A DNA stretch of 64,000 nt from Bacteroidota bacterium (GTDB lineage Bacteria > Bacteroidota > Bacteroidia > Chitinophagales > Chitinophagaceae): positions 43,670 to 107,669 of the forward strand of contig JAUZOD010000008.1 in the NCBI GenBank assembly GCA_030706635.1, written 5' to 3'. Under the pieces are notes generated by a model. The model was given only the letters and a program-made list of their open reading frames with translations, was not told the origin of the DNA and ran no database searches. Position numbers and translations under genes: made by a program. Positions within the stretch are counted from its first letter, which is position 1, and the number at the start of each line of letters is the position of its first letter. Below, in pieces: positions 8,870 through 17,184 of the stretch.

Positions 8870-10434
8870 ATGGATGCCAACGTTATATATATCATAATTG
8901 CCGTCGTCGGCGTCATCGCAGGCGTGCTGGTGGGCAAGATGATCTTTTCCAGAAATACCAAAAAACAGATTGAAGAGGCAGACCAGCAAAGCCAGAAAAT
9001 TCTTGCGGATGCCCAGCTTTCCGCCGAAAACCTGAAAAGGAGAAGCTGCTGGAAGCCAAAGAGCGGTTTGTTCAGTTAAAGTCAGAACACGATAAGGAGG
9101 TGCTGGACAGAAACCGTAAACTCAGCGATTCCGAACTTCGGATTAAACAAAAAGAGCAGGGAATCAACCAGCGGATGGATTCCCTGGATAAGCAGGGCAA
9201 GGAAAATGAGGCCATCAAGGAAAACCTGAACCGTCAGATAGAAGTGGTTAATCAGAAACGCACCGAATTGGAAAAACACCAGGAAGAGCATATCCGCCGT
9301 TTGGAAAAAATTTCTGCCCTTACGGCGGAAGAGGCTAAAAACCAGCTGATAGAAAGCCTGAAGAGTGAAGCTCATACCCAGGCGCTTGCCCTCCAGCAGG
9401 AGATCATTGATGATGCCCGTCAAAAAGCCAATAAAGAAGCCCGTAAAATTATTATTCAAAGCATCCAGCGTACCGCTGCAGAACAGGCCATAGAGAATTC
9501 CATAACGGTCTTTAACCTGGAAAGTGATGAAATCAAGGGTCAGATCATCGGACGGGAAGGCCGCAATATCCGGGCCCTGGAAGCAGCTACCGGAGTGGAC
9601 CTGATCGTGGACGATACCCCGGAAGCCATCGTGCTTTCTTCTTTTGATCCGCTTCGCCGCGAAATTGCCAGGCTTGCCCTGCAGCGGCTGGTTGCGGACG
9701 GACGCATCCACCCGGCACGTATTGAAGAAGTGGTGGAGAAAACCCGCCGGCAGATTGAAGAACAGGTTGTAGAGATCGGGGAAAGAACGGTGATTGAACT
9801 GGGAATACACGGTCTTCACAAAGAACTCGTCAGGATTGTAGGTAAGATGCGCTTCCGCTCTTCTTACGGACAAAATCTCCTGATGCACAGCCGGGAAGTG
9901 GCTAATCTCTGTGCCATCATGGCTTCGGAGCTGGGCATGAATCCGAAACTGGCCAAACGCGCGGGATTATTGCACGATATTGGCAAAGTTCCGGACGAAG
10001 AAACAGAACTCAGCCATGCCTTGCTGGGAATGAAGATTGCGGAAAAATACGGCGAAAATCCCGCTGTGGTCAACGCCATCGGGGCGCATCACGACGAAGT
10101 GGAGATGCAATATGTAATTGCTCCCATCATCCAGGCCTGCGATGCCATCAGCGGGGCCAGGCCAGGAGCAAGGCGTGAGATCATGCAGCAGTATATTCAG
10201 CGGATCAAGGATCTGGAAAACCTGGCCCTCACCTATCCGGGCGTTGAAAAAGCCTATGCCATCCAGGCCGGACGGGAATTGCGGGTTATTGTGGAATCCG
10301 ATCGCGTCTCGGATAGTGACAGCGATAAACTGAGCTTCGAAATCGCTCAGAAAATCCAAACCGAGATGACTTATCCGGGGCAGATTAAGGTAACAGTAAT
10401 CCGCGAAAAGAGAGCAGTCAACGTTGCCCGGTAA
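8870..10434 (+). pseudogene. rny: Ribonuclease Y, interrupted by a 1-nt frameshift
   Basis: Membrane-anchored endoribonuclease that initiates mRNA decay. The first ORF (8870-9079) encodes the N-terminal membrane helix (VIYIIIAVVGVIAGVLVG) and the start of the coiled coil. The second ORF (from about 9040; GTG at 9100 in the track) holds the rest of the coiled coil, the KH domain ([21 protein letters not shown]) and the HD domain ([13 protein letters not shown]). At the A4 run 9035-9038 one base is missing. Reading CTG AAA AAG GAG instead of CTG AAA AGG AGA restores a continuous protein of about 521 aa (normal length) with [15 protein letters not shown] at the join. A -1 ribosomal slip would also restore the frame. 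An assembly or read error in the homopolymer is the simplest explanation, because everything downstream is intact. Confidence 0.88.
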
Positions 10435-10449
10435 CGGACAGCAATAGTT

Positions 10450-10480
10450 TTTGAATTTACCAGAAACCTTGTTAGCTTTG
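10450..10480 (+). promoter_or_regulatory. Bacteroidota-type promoter of rplS
   Basis: TTTG (10450-10453), a 19-nt spacer, then TAGCTTTG (10473-10480). This is an exact match to the Bacteroidota consensus TTTG-N19-TAnnTTTG. The ATG of rplS follows 19 nt later, so the predicted leader is very short. Confidence 0.8.
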
Positions 10481-10499
10481 CATCCCCAAAAATCATGTT

Positions 10500-10856
10500 A
10501 TGAGCACGGCAGTAGCATATATCCACGAACAGTTAACGATAAAAAAAGAACTCCCCAAATTCAAAGCGGGGGATAATATTACCGTTAACTATAAAATCAT
10601 TGAAGGCAACAAGGAACGTATCCAGAGTTTTAAAGGAGACGTAATTAAACGCCAGGGGGTCGGCCAAACTGCGACTTTTACCGTGCGCAAGATTTCCGAT
10701 GCCATAGGCGTTGAAAGAACATTTCCCTTATTTTCACCCCATATTGAGTCCGTATCGGTGAACAAAGTAGGCCGGGTCCGCCGCGCTAAACTTTATTTCC
10801 AACGGGAAAGAAGCGGGAAAAGCGCCCGCATCAAGGAAAAGAGAATCGTTTCCTGA
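10500..10856 (+). CDS. rplS: 50S ribosomal protein L19
   Basis: Component of the large ribosomal subunit near the 30S interface. The 118-aa length and motifs are typical: KFKAGDNITVNYKIIEGNKERIQSFKGDVI, RKISDAIGVERTFPLFSPHIESV, and the basic C-terminus GRVRRAKLYF. It stands alone with its own consensus promoter and terminator, not in a trmD-rplS operon. An upstream ATG-TTA-TGA mini-frame (10495-10503) overlaps its ATG, and there is no Shine-Dalgarno sequence. Confidence 0.97.
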   Translation: MSTAVAYIHEQLTIKKELPKFKAGDNITVNYKIIEGNKERIQSFKGDVIKRQGVGQTATFTVRKISDAIGVERTFPLFSPHIESVSVNKVGRVRRAKLYFQRERSGKSARIKEKRIVS

Positions 10857-10886
10857 TTTTTTTATAAATCAACTGTTAATGATCTG

Positions 10887-10913
10887 GCGGAAGTACAATC
10901 CTTCCGCTTTTTT
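10887..10913 (+). terminator. Intrinsic terminator of rplS
   Basis: Perfect 7-bp stem GCGGAAG/CTTCCGC (10887-10893 with 10901-10907), a 7-nt loop and an immediate T6 run. It starts about 30 bp after the rplS stop. Confidence 0.9.
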
Positions 10914-10954
10914 ATTTTCAAAGGATTATCTTTGGGGTCTTAAAAGATAAGACT

Positions 10955-11236
10955 ATGTTCAGCCATTTCCTGCAGAGTTTATTCCTGTTGTCGGCACCCG
11001 GCGGATCAGAATGGATTCTGATTATCCTTGCGGTACTGATCCTTTTCGGAGGAAGAAAAATTCCTGAATTCATGCGTGGACTCGGCCGCGGGATGCGCGA
11101 ATTCAACGATGCCAAGAACAACGTGAAAAAAGAATTTGAGGATGGAATGAATGAGCCGAGGGAATCAACGCCACCTGTAACGTCAACACCAACGTCTTCA
11201 GCTACCCAAACTTCTGCTAACAACTCAGCGAACTGA
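10955..11236 (+). CDS. tatA: Sec-independent translocase TatA/E family
   Basis: Pore-forming subunit of the twin-arginine pathway, which exports folded proteins. The 93-aa protein has a single N-terminal membrane helix (EWILIILAVLILFGG), the short hinge and FGGRKIPEFMRGLGRGMREF amphipathic helix, then a Ser/Thr/Pro-rich soluble tail. A TATCTTTG box at 10927-10934 fits a -7 element, but no matching -33 is obvious. No tatC or tatB gene is beside it; gatA follows after 58 bp. Confidence 0.92.
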   Translation: MFSHFLQSLFLLSAPGGSEWILIILAVLILFGGRKIPEFMRGLGRGMREFNDAKNNVKKEFEDGMNEPRESTPPVTSTPTSSATQTSANNSAN

Positions 11237-11294
11237 TAAACCCGGCTGAACCTGCCGGTCTTTGTACGTTTCGCTGATTGTGTAGTCACCACGC

Positions 11295-12752
11295 TTGTTT
11301 ACCTTCTCCTCCATATGTGAATACCATCAGGCTCTGTTCGCAGGGTCCATTTCCTGCCGGGAAGCAGTTTCTTATTATCTGGAACGGATTCATCGCCTAA
11401 GCCATTTAAACGCCTTTGTATCATTGTACGAAGCGGAGGCATTTTCCGCTGCCGACCGGCTCGACGAGGACAGAAGGTCCGGGCGTCAGCCTGGAAAGCT
11501 CCATGGGGTGGTGATTGGCATTAAGGATGTGCTCTGTTACAAAGATCATCTGGTAACTGCCTCTTCTAAAATTCTCGAAGGTTTTAATCCGCTTTACAAT
11601 GCCACCGCCGTAGAACGGCTGCTGAAGGAAGGGGCTATTTTAATAGGTCACCTGAACTGTGATGAATTCGCCATGGGTTCGAGCAATGAGAATTCCGTTT
11701 ATGGCCGGGTAAAAAACGCCCTGGATCCGGACCTGGTGGCCGGGGGATCCTCGGGCGGATCAGCGGTAGCCGTTCAGGCCGGCCTTTGTATGGCTTCCCT
11801 GGGCAGCGATACCGGAGGCTCTGTCCGTCAGCCGGCCGATTTTTGCGGCGTCATTGGGCTGAAACCGACTTATGGGCGGGTTTCCCGGTACGGCCTGATC
11901 GCTTATGCTTCCTCCTTTGACCAAATCGGGATTTTTGGCAGAACCATTGCCGATACCGCTCTCGTGCTGGAAGTGATATCCGGATTTGATGGCCGGGACA
12001 GTACTTCTTCCCGCCAGCCCGTTCCGGCATTTGCGGCAGGTTTAAAGGATCCTGTTTCCAGGTACCGGATTGCCGTGCTGAAAGAGGCGCTACAGCACCC
12101 GTCATTGGATCCGGAAATCCGGGATCAGCTCACCGGGTTTATTGGCGAACTGAAGAATGCGGGTCATCTGGTGGAAGAAATATCATTCGATCTGCTCGAC
12201 TTCATCGTACCCGCCTATTATATATTGACCACGGCCGAAGCTTCTTCCAATTTATCCCGTTTTGATGGGGTGCGTTATGGAATAAGAACCGGGGATAAGG
12301 AAGCCCGATATCCTGATTTTTACCGGAAAACCAGATCCGAAGGCTTTGGCAAAGAAGTAAAAAGAAGGATTCTCCTCGGAACCTTTGTTTTGAGTTCCGG
12401 ATATTATGAAGCCTATTTTACCAGGGCGCAACAGGTAAGAAAAATTTTAACAGATAGAACGAGATTGATATTCAATCAGTTCGACATAATTCTCACTCCC
12501 ACAGTCCCAACCACCGCTTTTCGCGCCGGAGACAAAATTACCGATCCGGTTGCGATGTATCTCGCTGATTTATATACAGTTTATGCAAATCTGGTGGGCA
12601 TTCCGGGCATTTCTTTACCCCTTTTTCATCATTCAAATGGCATGCCTTTTGGGGTGCAGGCTATGACAAACCAATTTCAGGAATTATCTTTACTCCAGTT
12701 CTCCTGCGAACTGATTCAACAATATAAGTCCTACGAAATTCCGACTTTATGA
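11295..12752 (+). CDS. gatA: Asp-tRNA(Asn)/Glu-tRNA(Gln) amidotransferase subunit A
   Basis: Amidase subunit of GatCAB, which converts misacylated Glu-tRNA(Gln) to Gln-tRNA(Gln). The amidase-signature core is intact: catalytic Lys in GVVIGIKDVLC, the Ser-rich GGSSGGSAVAVQAG and the nucleophile region GSDTGGSVRQPADFCGVIGLKPTYGR. Its 485 aa match the usual GatA length. The start is a TTG at 11295; an in-frame TAG at 11283 rules out an upstream start, and the N-terminus (YHQALFAGSISCREAVSYYLERI) is GatA-like. gatB and gatC are not nearby. Confidence 0.93.
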   Translation: MFTFSSICEYHQALFAGSISCREAVSYYLERIHRLSHLNAFVSLYEAEAFSAADRLDEDRRSGRQPGKLHGVVIGIKDVLCYKDHLVTASSKILEGFNPLYNATAVERLLKEGAILIGHLNCDEFAMGSSNENSVYGRVKNALDPDLVAGGSSGGSAVAVQAGLCMASLGSDTGGSVRQPADFCGVIGLKPTYGRVSRYGLIAYASSFDQIGIFGRTIADTALVLEVISGFDGRDSTSSRQPVPAFAAGLKDPVSRYRIAVLKEALQHPSLDPEIRDQLTGFIGELKNAGHLVEEISFDLLDFIVPAYYILTTAEASSNLSRFDGVRYGIRTGDKEARYPDFYRKTRSEGFGKEVKRRILLGTFVLSSGYYEAYFTRAQQVRKILTDRTRLIFNQFDIILTPTVPTTAFRAGDKITDPVAMYLADLYTVYANLVGIPGISLPLFHHSNGMPFGVQAMTNQFQELSLLQFSCELIQQYKSYEIPTL

Positions 12753-12812
12753 AAACCGGATCAACGAGCTACAATTTCCGGTAACTACAATCCGCAATCC
12801 ATCCCTTGAAAA

Positions 12813-12843
12813 ATTTATAAGCCGCATTTTCCGGTTTATAAAT
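12813..12843 (+). promoter_or_regulatory. Hairpin in the leader of the lytic transglycosylase gene
   Basis: Inverted repeat ATTTATAAGCCG/CGGTTTATAAAT: 12 bp with one G-T pair and a 7-nt loop. It ends 16 nt before the ATG and is followed by a CTTTAAG direct repeat (12844-12857). There is no T-run, so it is not a standard terminator for gatA. It could be a leader structure affecting translation, or a palindromic operator. Confidence 0.45.
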
Positions 12844-12859
12844 CTTTAAGCTTTAAGAG

Positions 12860-13924
12860 ATGAAAAGACTTTTATTGTTGGGCTTTGCATTCATTGCCCT
12901 TGTGCTGAATTCCCGTGCAGATGCCTTAAAGAGAGACAAAACTTCCGTTTCACTTTGTTTACCCATCGACACCAGCGACCTCAGTAACGGCTTGGATAAT
13001 CTGTTTCTGGCCTCGGTCAGGGGCAGCAACGGAGCCCTGCTGAATCCCCGTGCGATAAACTATGTGAAGGATTTCATGGCCAAGAACAGGAAAGATCTCG
13101 AGGAAATCCAGTCTGCCGGACGCTCTTATTTAAGACTGATTGACGGTATTTTAAGCCAATACGGGCTTCCCAGCCAGCTTAAATACCTGGCCATGATTGA
13201 ATCCGAACTCAAACCTACGGCAGTTTCCTGCGTTGGGGCAGCGGGTCCCTGGCAATTAATGCCGGCCACAGCCCGCATTTTGGGCCTTAAGGTGAACCGC
13301 AGGGTGGATGAAAGGAAAAACTACCGGAAGAGCACCCAGGCAGCGGCCGCTTACCTGAAAGACCTGTATGCCGAATTCGGCGATTGGCTACTGGTGATTG
13401 CAGCCTATAATGGCGGGGACGGCAATGTTTACCGGGCGATGAAGAGAAGCCATAGCACCAATTTCTGGAATCTTGAGTATTATTTACCCAGGGAATCCAG
13501 GAACCATGTAAAAAAATTCATTGGCACCCAGTATACGCTGGAAGGTCAGGGTAGTGTAACCACCCTTACCAAAAAAGAAGCAGCCGAACAGCTTTCCGGA
13601 TCATCCATGTATGTTTTTACCAGAAAAATAAATAAGGACGAGGATGCAAATGCAAAAACACTTACTGTTTCCGGCAAATATAATGCAACGGCCATTTCCA
13701 AATATGTCCTCATGGATATGGGAGACTTTAACCGTTATAATCCGGATTTCGACAAGGTGATGGCCAGTGATAATAATAGCTATGACCTGAAGCTGCCTGC
13801 TGATAAAATGGATCTTTTTGTATCAGACAAATACCAGATCCTGAATGAGTCCGTGCAGCAGTTGATGATGGAAGAAAATATAGAGGAAAATAACAAGACT
13901 ATTGCAGGAATTGTCCGTAAATAA
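12860..13924 (+). CDS. Secreted lytic transglycosylase (SLT domain, MltD-like)
   Basis: Cleaves peptidoglycan glycan strands in the periplasm. The signal peptide (MKRLLLLGFAFIALVLNSRA) precedes a lysozyme-like SLT domain at about 100-230. The probable catalytic Glu is in YLAMIESELKP (about 114), followed by AAGPWQLMPATARILGL and the family motif VIAAYNGGDGNV. MltD proteins usually carry LysM repeats at the C-terminus. Here the last 130 residues contain a LysM-length segment (KYVLMDMGDFNRYNPDF) but no clear LysM signature. Start is ATG. Confidence 0.9.
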   Translation: MKRLLLLGFAFIALVLNSRADALKRDKTSVSLCLPIDTSDLSNGLDNLFLASVRGSNGALLNPRAINYVKDFMAKNRKDLEEIQSAGRSYLRLIDGILSQYGLPSQLKYLAMIESELKPTAVSCVGAAGPWQLMPATARILGLKVNRRVDERKNYRKSTQAAAAYLKDLYAEFGDWLLVIAAYNGGDGNVYRAMKRSHSTNFWNLEYYLPRESRNHVKKFIGTQYTLEGQGSVTTLTKKEAAEQLSGSSMYVFTRKINKDEDANAKTLTVSGKYNATAISKYVLMDMGDFNRYNPDFDKVMASDNNSYDLKLPADKMDLFVSDKYQILNESVQQLMMEENIEENNKTIAGIVRK

Positions 13925-13950
13925 ATAACAAGGTCGCTTTCATTAACCGT

Positions 13951-13985
13951 ACCCCTGGCCTTCACCTTCAGGCAGGGGTTTTTAG
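13951..13985. terminator. Bidirectional terminator between convergent genes
   Basis: ACCCCTG(G)CC pairs with GGCAGGGGT with one bulged G, followed by TTTTT on the plus strand. The right arm also encodes the last residues of pabB (KTPA-stop), so the transglycosylase and pabB share it. Confidence 0.75.
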
Positions 13986-15269
13986 TATTTCTTCCATTGC
14001 GGAGATCTTCATCAGGCATTCTTCATATTCTTTTTCCGGATCACTGCCGGAAGTAATGCCCGAGCCGGCAAAATAAGCGAGATAATGGTTATGCTGGTTA
14101 TACAGCAGACTTCTGATGACCACATTGAAATCAAAATCCTGATTGGGTTTCACATAACCAACAGCGCCTGAAAATAATCCGCGTTTTGTTTTTTCATATT
14201 GCTCAATTAATTCCAGTACCCGTTTCTTGGGCGCCCCGGTCATGGACCCCATGGGAAAGGTAGACGAGATCATCTCCGTCCAGTGCAACCCCGGTTTCAA
14301 CCTGCCTTGTATTGTAGAAATCATCTGATGAACCTGGGGGAAACTATAAATGCCAAAAAGCTCTTCCACTTTTACCGTATCCGGCTTACAAATACGGGAA
14401 AGGTCGTTGCGTACCAGATCAACCACCATTACATTTTCGGCACGGTCTTTTTCGCTGTTCAGCAAACTCTGCCTCAATTCTTCATCCTGCTGTTTGTTCT
14501 GCAGGTCCCTGGGGGCTGTGCCCTTGATGGGTTGTGAGACAATCAGGTCGCCCCTCCTTTTCAGGTATCTTTCAGGGCTGGCGCAGAGTAAAAATTTTCC
14601 TGCCAGAGTATAATAGGCCGAAAAAGGGGATGGAGAAATCCGGTTCAGCGCCTGGAACAGCGGCATCGGATCTATGATTGCCTGTTCTGCATAAAACTCC
14701 TGACAGAAATTAATTTCGTAACAATCCCCGCGTAAAATATGTTCCTTCAACCGCTCAACAATGTGAATATATTCCGCTTTCTGCAAACGTTGACGGATAA
14801 CGGTTTCCGGCAATTGTTCTTTAACTTCTACATGCGCGGAAGCCGCCTGGATTTCACTTAATATCCTGTCATGCTGGTCCTGAAACGATCCGATACTTAA
14901 GCGGTCATGGTTTAACAGGATGATGGTTTCCGGAATAAAAAAGAAAAGGTCGGGAAAGCCGATGGCATCCGGCAGATGAGCAGGAACCGATTCCGTTTCG
15001 GATTTCAGGTCAAACGAGAGATGACCAAAAAGCCAGTCATTCTGTTGTGAAGAAAAATGTTTGAGTTGATTGAAAGCATCGCCTGCCCGAGCCTCCACAC
15101 GGGATCTTTCTCCAACGGCAGCAATACACTCGAAAGAGTGTGTGCTGGATTTGTATTGCTGGTTATCCAAAAAACAACAGGTATTAAACCGGGCTGACCA
15201 ATTTAATACCTGTTGTTTTACTTTATACAGATCGTGTACGGGAAAAGAAACAAAAGCGCGGCTAGCCAT
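13968..15269 (-). CDS. pabB: Aminodeoxychorismate synthase component I
   Basis: Converts chorismate with ammonia to 4-amino-4-deoxychorismate for folate synthesis. The 433-aa protein has the chorismate-binding domain at about 165-430: PSPFSAYYTLAGKFLLCASPE, QPIKGTAPR, GSMTGAPKKRVLELIEQYE and GLFSGAVGYV. The PIKGT motif, with the catalytic lysine of PabB enzymes, favours PabB over TrpE (PIAGT). No glutamine amidotransferase or lyase gene is adjacent. Start is ATG. It ends inside the shared terminator with the lytic transglycosylase. Confidence 0.92.
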   Translation of the reverse strand: MASRAFVSFPVHDLYKVKQQVLNWSARFNTCCFLDNQQYKSSTHSFECIAAVGERSRVEARAGDAFNQLKHFSSQQNDWLFGHLSFDLKSETESVPAHLPDAIGFPDLFFFIPETIILLNHDRLSIGSFQDQHDRILSEIQAASAHVEVKEQLPETVIRQRLQKAEYIHIVERLKEHILRGDCYEINFCQEFYAEQAIIDPMPLFQALNRISPSPFSAYYTLAGKFLLCASPERYLKRRGDLIVSQPIKGTAPRDLQNKQQDEELRQSLLNSEKDRAENVMVVDLVRNDLSRICKPDTVKVEELFGIYSFPQVHQMISTIQGRLKPGLHWTEMISSTFPMGSMTGAPKKRVLELIEQYEKTKRGLFSGAVGYVKPNQDFDFNVVIRSLLYNQHNHYLAYFAGSGITSGSDPEKEYEECLMKISAMEEILKTPA

Positions 15270-15283
15270 GGAGGTTACTCCGG

Positions 15284-15751
15284 TTAAAAATCATCCTCTT
15301 CTTCTTCAAAGCCATTGTCATTAAAGAGATCCAGGTTTTTGAATTCATCATCCAGCCCCAGATCATCTTCGTCGCTTCCCTTGGCCGTCTTTTTCCCGGG
15401 AACGGCCGTGCCCCCTTTCTTGGCTTTGGAACGGGGAATATCAAATTCATCAAAATCAGGATCCCATTCCTCATCCTCTTCCACCTTATCCCATTCATCC
15501 ACTTCATCTTCTTCAGAGGCGTCGTCATCGTCGTCTTCGTCCTCATCATCTCCTTTCTTTTTTGATTTTGGAGAAGATGTCTTAGCCGTCTTTTTTGATA
15601 ACGTTTTCGGAGTTTCAACCTCGTCATCATCGTCATCCTCGTCGTCGTCTTCCTTTACTTTTTTTGAGGAAGGTTTCGCGGCAGTTGGCTTCGATGGTGC
15701 AGGTGCGGATTTTTTTGAATCCTTTTTCTCCTTATCAGATTTTGATGCCAT
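15284..15751 (-). CDS. Highly acidic low-complexity protein with Lys/Ala/Pro N-terminus
   Basis: Family not recognised. The first 35 residues are basic and Ala/Pro-rich (KKSAPAPSKPTAAKPSSKK), like a histone-H1-type tail. Two long Asp/Glu tracts follow, separated by a second Lys/Ser patch. The C-terminal 40 residues (DLGLDDEFKNLDLFNDNGF) may be the only part that folds. There is no signal peptide, so it is cytoplasmic. It lies between purA and pabB, 14 bp from pabB. The alternating basic and acidic blocks suggest a nucleic-acid or histone-like binding or chaperone role, but that is a guess. The Ser-rich plus-strand ORF here is a codon shadow. Confidence 0.75.
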   Translation of the reverse strand: MASKSDKEKKDSKKSAPAPSKPTAAKPSSKKVKEDDDEDDDDDEVETPKTLSKKTAKTSSPKSKKKGDDEDEDDDDDASEEDEVDEWDKVEEDEEWDPDFDEFDIPRSKAKKGGTAVPGKKTAKGSDEDDLGLDDEFKNLDLFNDNGFEEEEDDF

Positions 15752-15840
15752 ATTCCAATAAGATTAGATTGTAAAATTTCAGCGAAGTTTTTAAACCTCC
15801 AAATTTTTTTAAAAAGATTTTTTGGGTTCGCCGGTCCGGG

Positions 15841-17106
15841 TCAGATATTTTCTATCAGTTGGTTACGACCCGGGCCATTGGATATATAGGAAACTTTAAC
15901 TTTCAGGTATTTATCTATGAAAGAAATATATGCTCTCATCGGTCCGGGCAGCTCTCCGTAGCTCCGGATGGCGGTAATATCCGATTTCCAGCCGGCAAAA
16001 GAGGACAGGATGGGTTTTATGCTATGCTGGAGCATCTGGAAAGGAACCTCAGCAGTCTCTTTTCCATCGATCTGGTATTTGCAGCACACTTCCAGTTTTT
16101 CAAAATCATCCAGCACGTCGGCCTTGGTCATCACCAGGTTGGTAACCCCGTTGAGCATGCAGGCATACCGAAGGGCCACCAGATCAATCCAGCCACAGCG
16201 CCGTGGCCGCCCGGTAGTAGCTCCGAATTCGGCACCGGCCTTGCGGATACGATCGCCCGTTTCGTCAGAAAGCTCAGTAGGAAAAGGACCACTCCCCACA
16301 CGCGTGCAGTAGGCCTTGGTCACGCCAATAACATCCCGGATCTTCTGGGGAGCGATACCAAGCCCGGTACAAACGCCCGCCGAAATGGTGTTGGAAGATG
16401 TAACAAAGGGAAAAGTGCCAAAATCAACATCCAGCATGCTTCCCTGCGCCCCTTCAGCGAGAACAGTCTGGCCCTGACTGATCTTATCGTTGATGAAATA
16501 TTCCCCGGGTACAATTTTAAATTGCCGCATGAATTCCAATGCCTCAAAAAATTCTTCTTCCCAGGCAGAAACATCCTCCTGAAAATGAAGACCGTCCAAC
16601 AATTTCTGATGTTTTAGCCGGAGCCTGATGTATTGTGTCGTGAAACTTTTATCCAGCAGGTCGCCTACCCGCAGCCCGTTCCGACCCGTTTTATCCATAT
16701 AGGCCGGCCCGATCCCCTTTAAGGTGGACCCGATCTTTTCATTTCCTTTTGAAAGTTCGGAAGCTTTATCGAGGGCCCGGTGGGTGGGAAGAATGATGTG
16801 CGCCCGCTGCGCGATGTACAGATTCTTCCGGTAATCGATGCCAAATGATTTTACCGATTCACATTCTCTTTTCAGGGTAACAGGGTCGAGCACTACCCCA
16901 TTACCGATCAGGTTAACGGTATTTTCGTGGAAGATGCCGGATGGTATCTGATGAAGAACGATCTTTTGATCATTCACATAAAGCGTATGCCCGGCATTGG
17001 GCCCACCCTGGAACCGGGCAATAACATCGTATCGGGGTGCGAAATAATCCACAATCTTGCCCTTACCCTCATCGCCCCATTGCAGGCCTAAAATAACATC
17101 AACCAT
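15841..17106 (-). CDS. purA: Adenylosuccinate synthetase
   Basis: GTP-dependent first step from IMP to AMP, joining aspartate to IMP. The 421-aa protein is full length, with the N-terminal GLQWGDEGKGKIVD loop (catalytic Asp), NAGHTLYV (catalytic His), the IMP-binding QRAHIILPTHRALD region and AYCTRVGSGPFPTEL. The GTP-recognition end KADVLDDFEKLEVC is present. ATG start. It lies between relA/spoT and the acidic protein gene on the same strand. Confidence 0.97.
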   Translation of the reverse strand: MVDVILGLQWGDEGKGKIVDYFAPRYDVIARFQGGPNAGHTLYVNDQKIVLHQIPSGIFHENTVNLIGNGVVLDPVTLKRECESVKSFGIDYRKNLYIAQRAHIILPTHRALDKASELSKGNEKIGSTLKGIGPAYMDKTGRNGLRVGDLLDKSFTTQYIRLRLKHQKLLDGLHFQEDVSAWEEEFFEALEFMRQFKIVPGEYFINDKISQGQTVLAEGAQGSMLDVDFGTFPFVTSSNTISAGVCTGLGIAPQKIRDVIGVTKAYCTRVGSGPFPTELSDETGDRIRKAGAEFGATTGRPRRCGWIDLVALRYACMLNGVTNLVMTKADVLDDFEKLEVCCKYQIDGKETAEVPFQMLQHSIKPILSSFAGWKSDITAIRSYGELPGPMRAYISFIDKYLKVKVSYISNGPGRNQLIENI

Positions 17107-17184
17107 CAGTAGTGATTTGCAGTTTACCGGAAAGCCGCAAAAATAAGTGAATGGAAATCAATGAGAAATTATTTTCATTTTTCA

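Noticed and set aside
9082-9888. 268-aa minus-strand ORF inside rny
   Set aside because: Phe/Leu-rich shadow of the coiled-coil and KH regions. No independent promoter or motif.
15315-15761. Serine-rich 148-aa plus-strand ORF
   Set aside because: Complement of GAT/GAA (Asp/Glu) codons reads as Ser runs; it mirrors the acidic gene.
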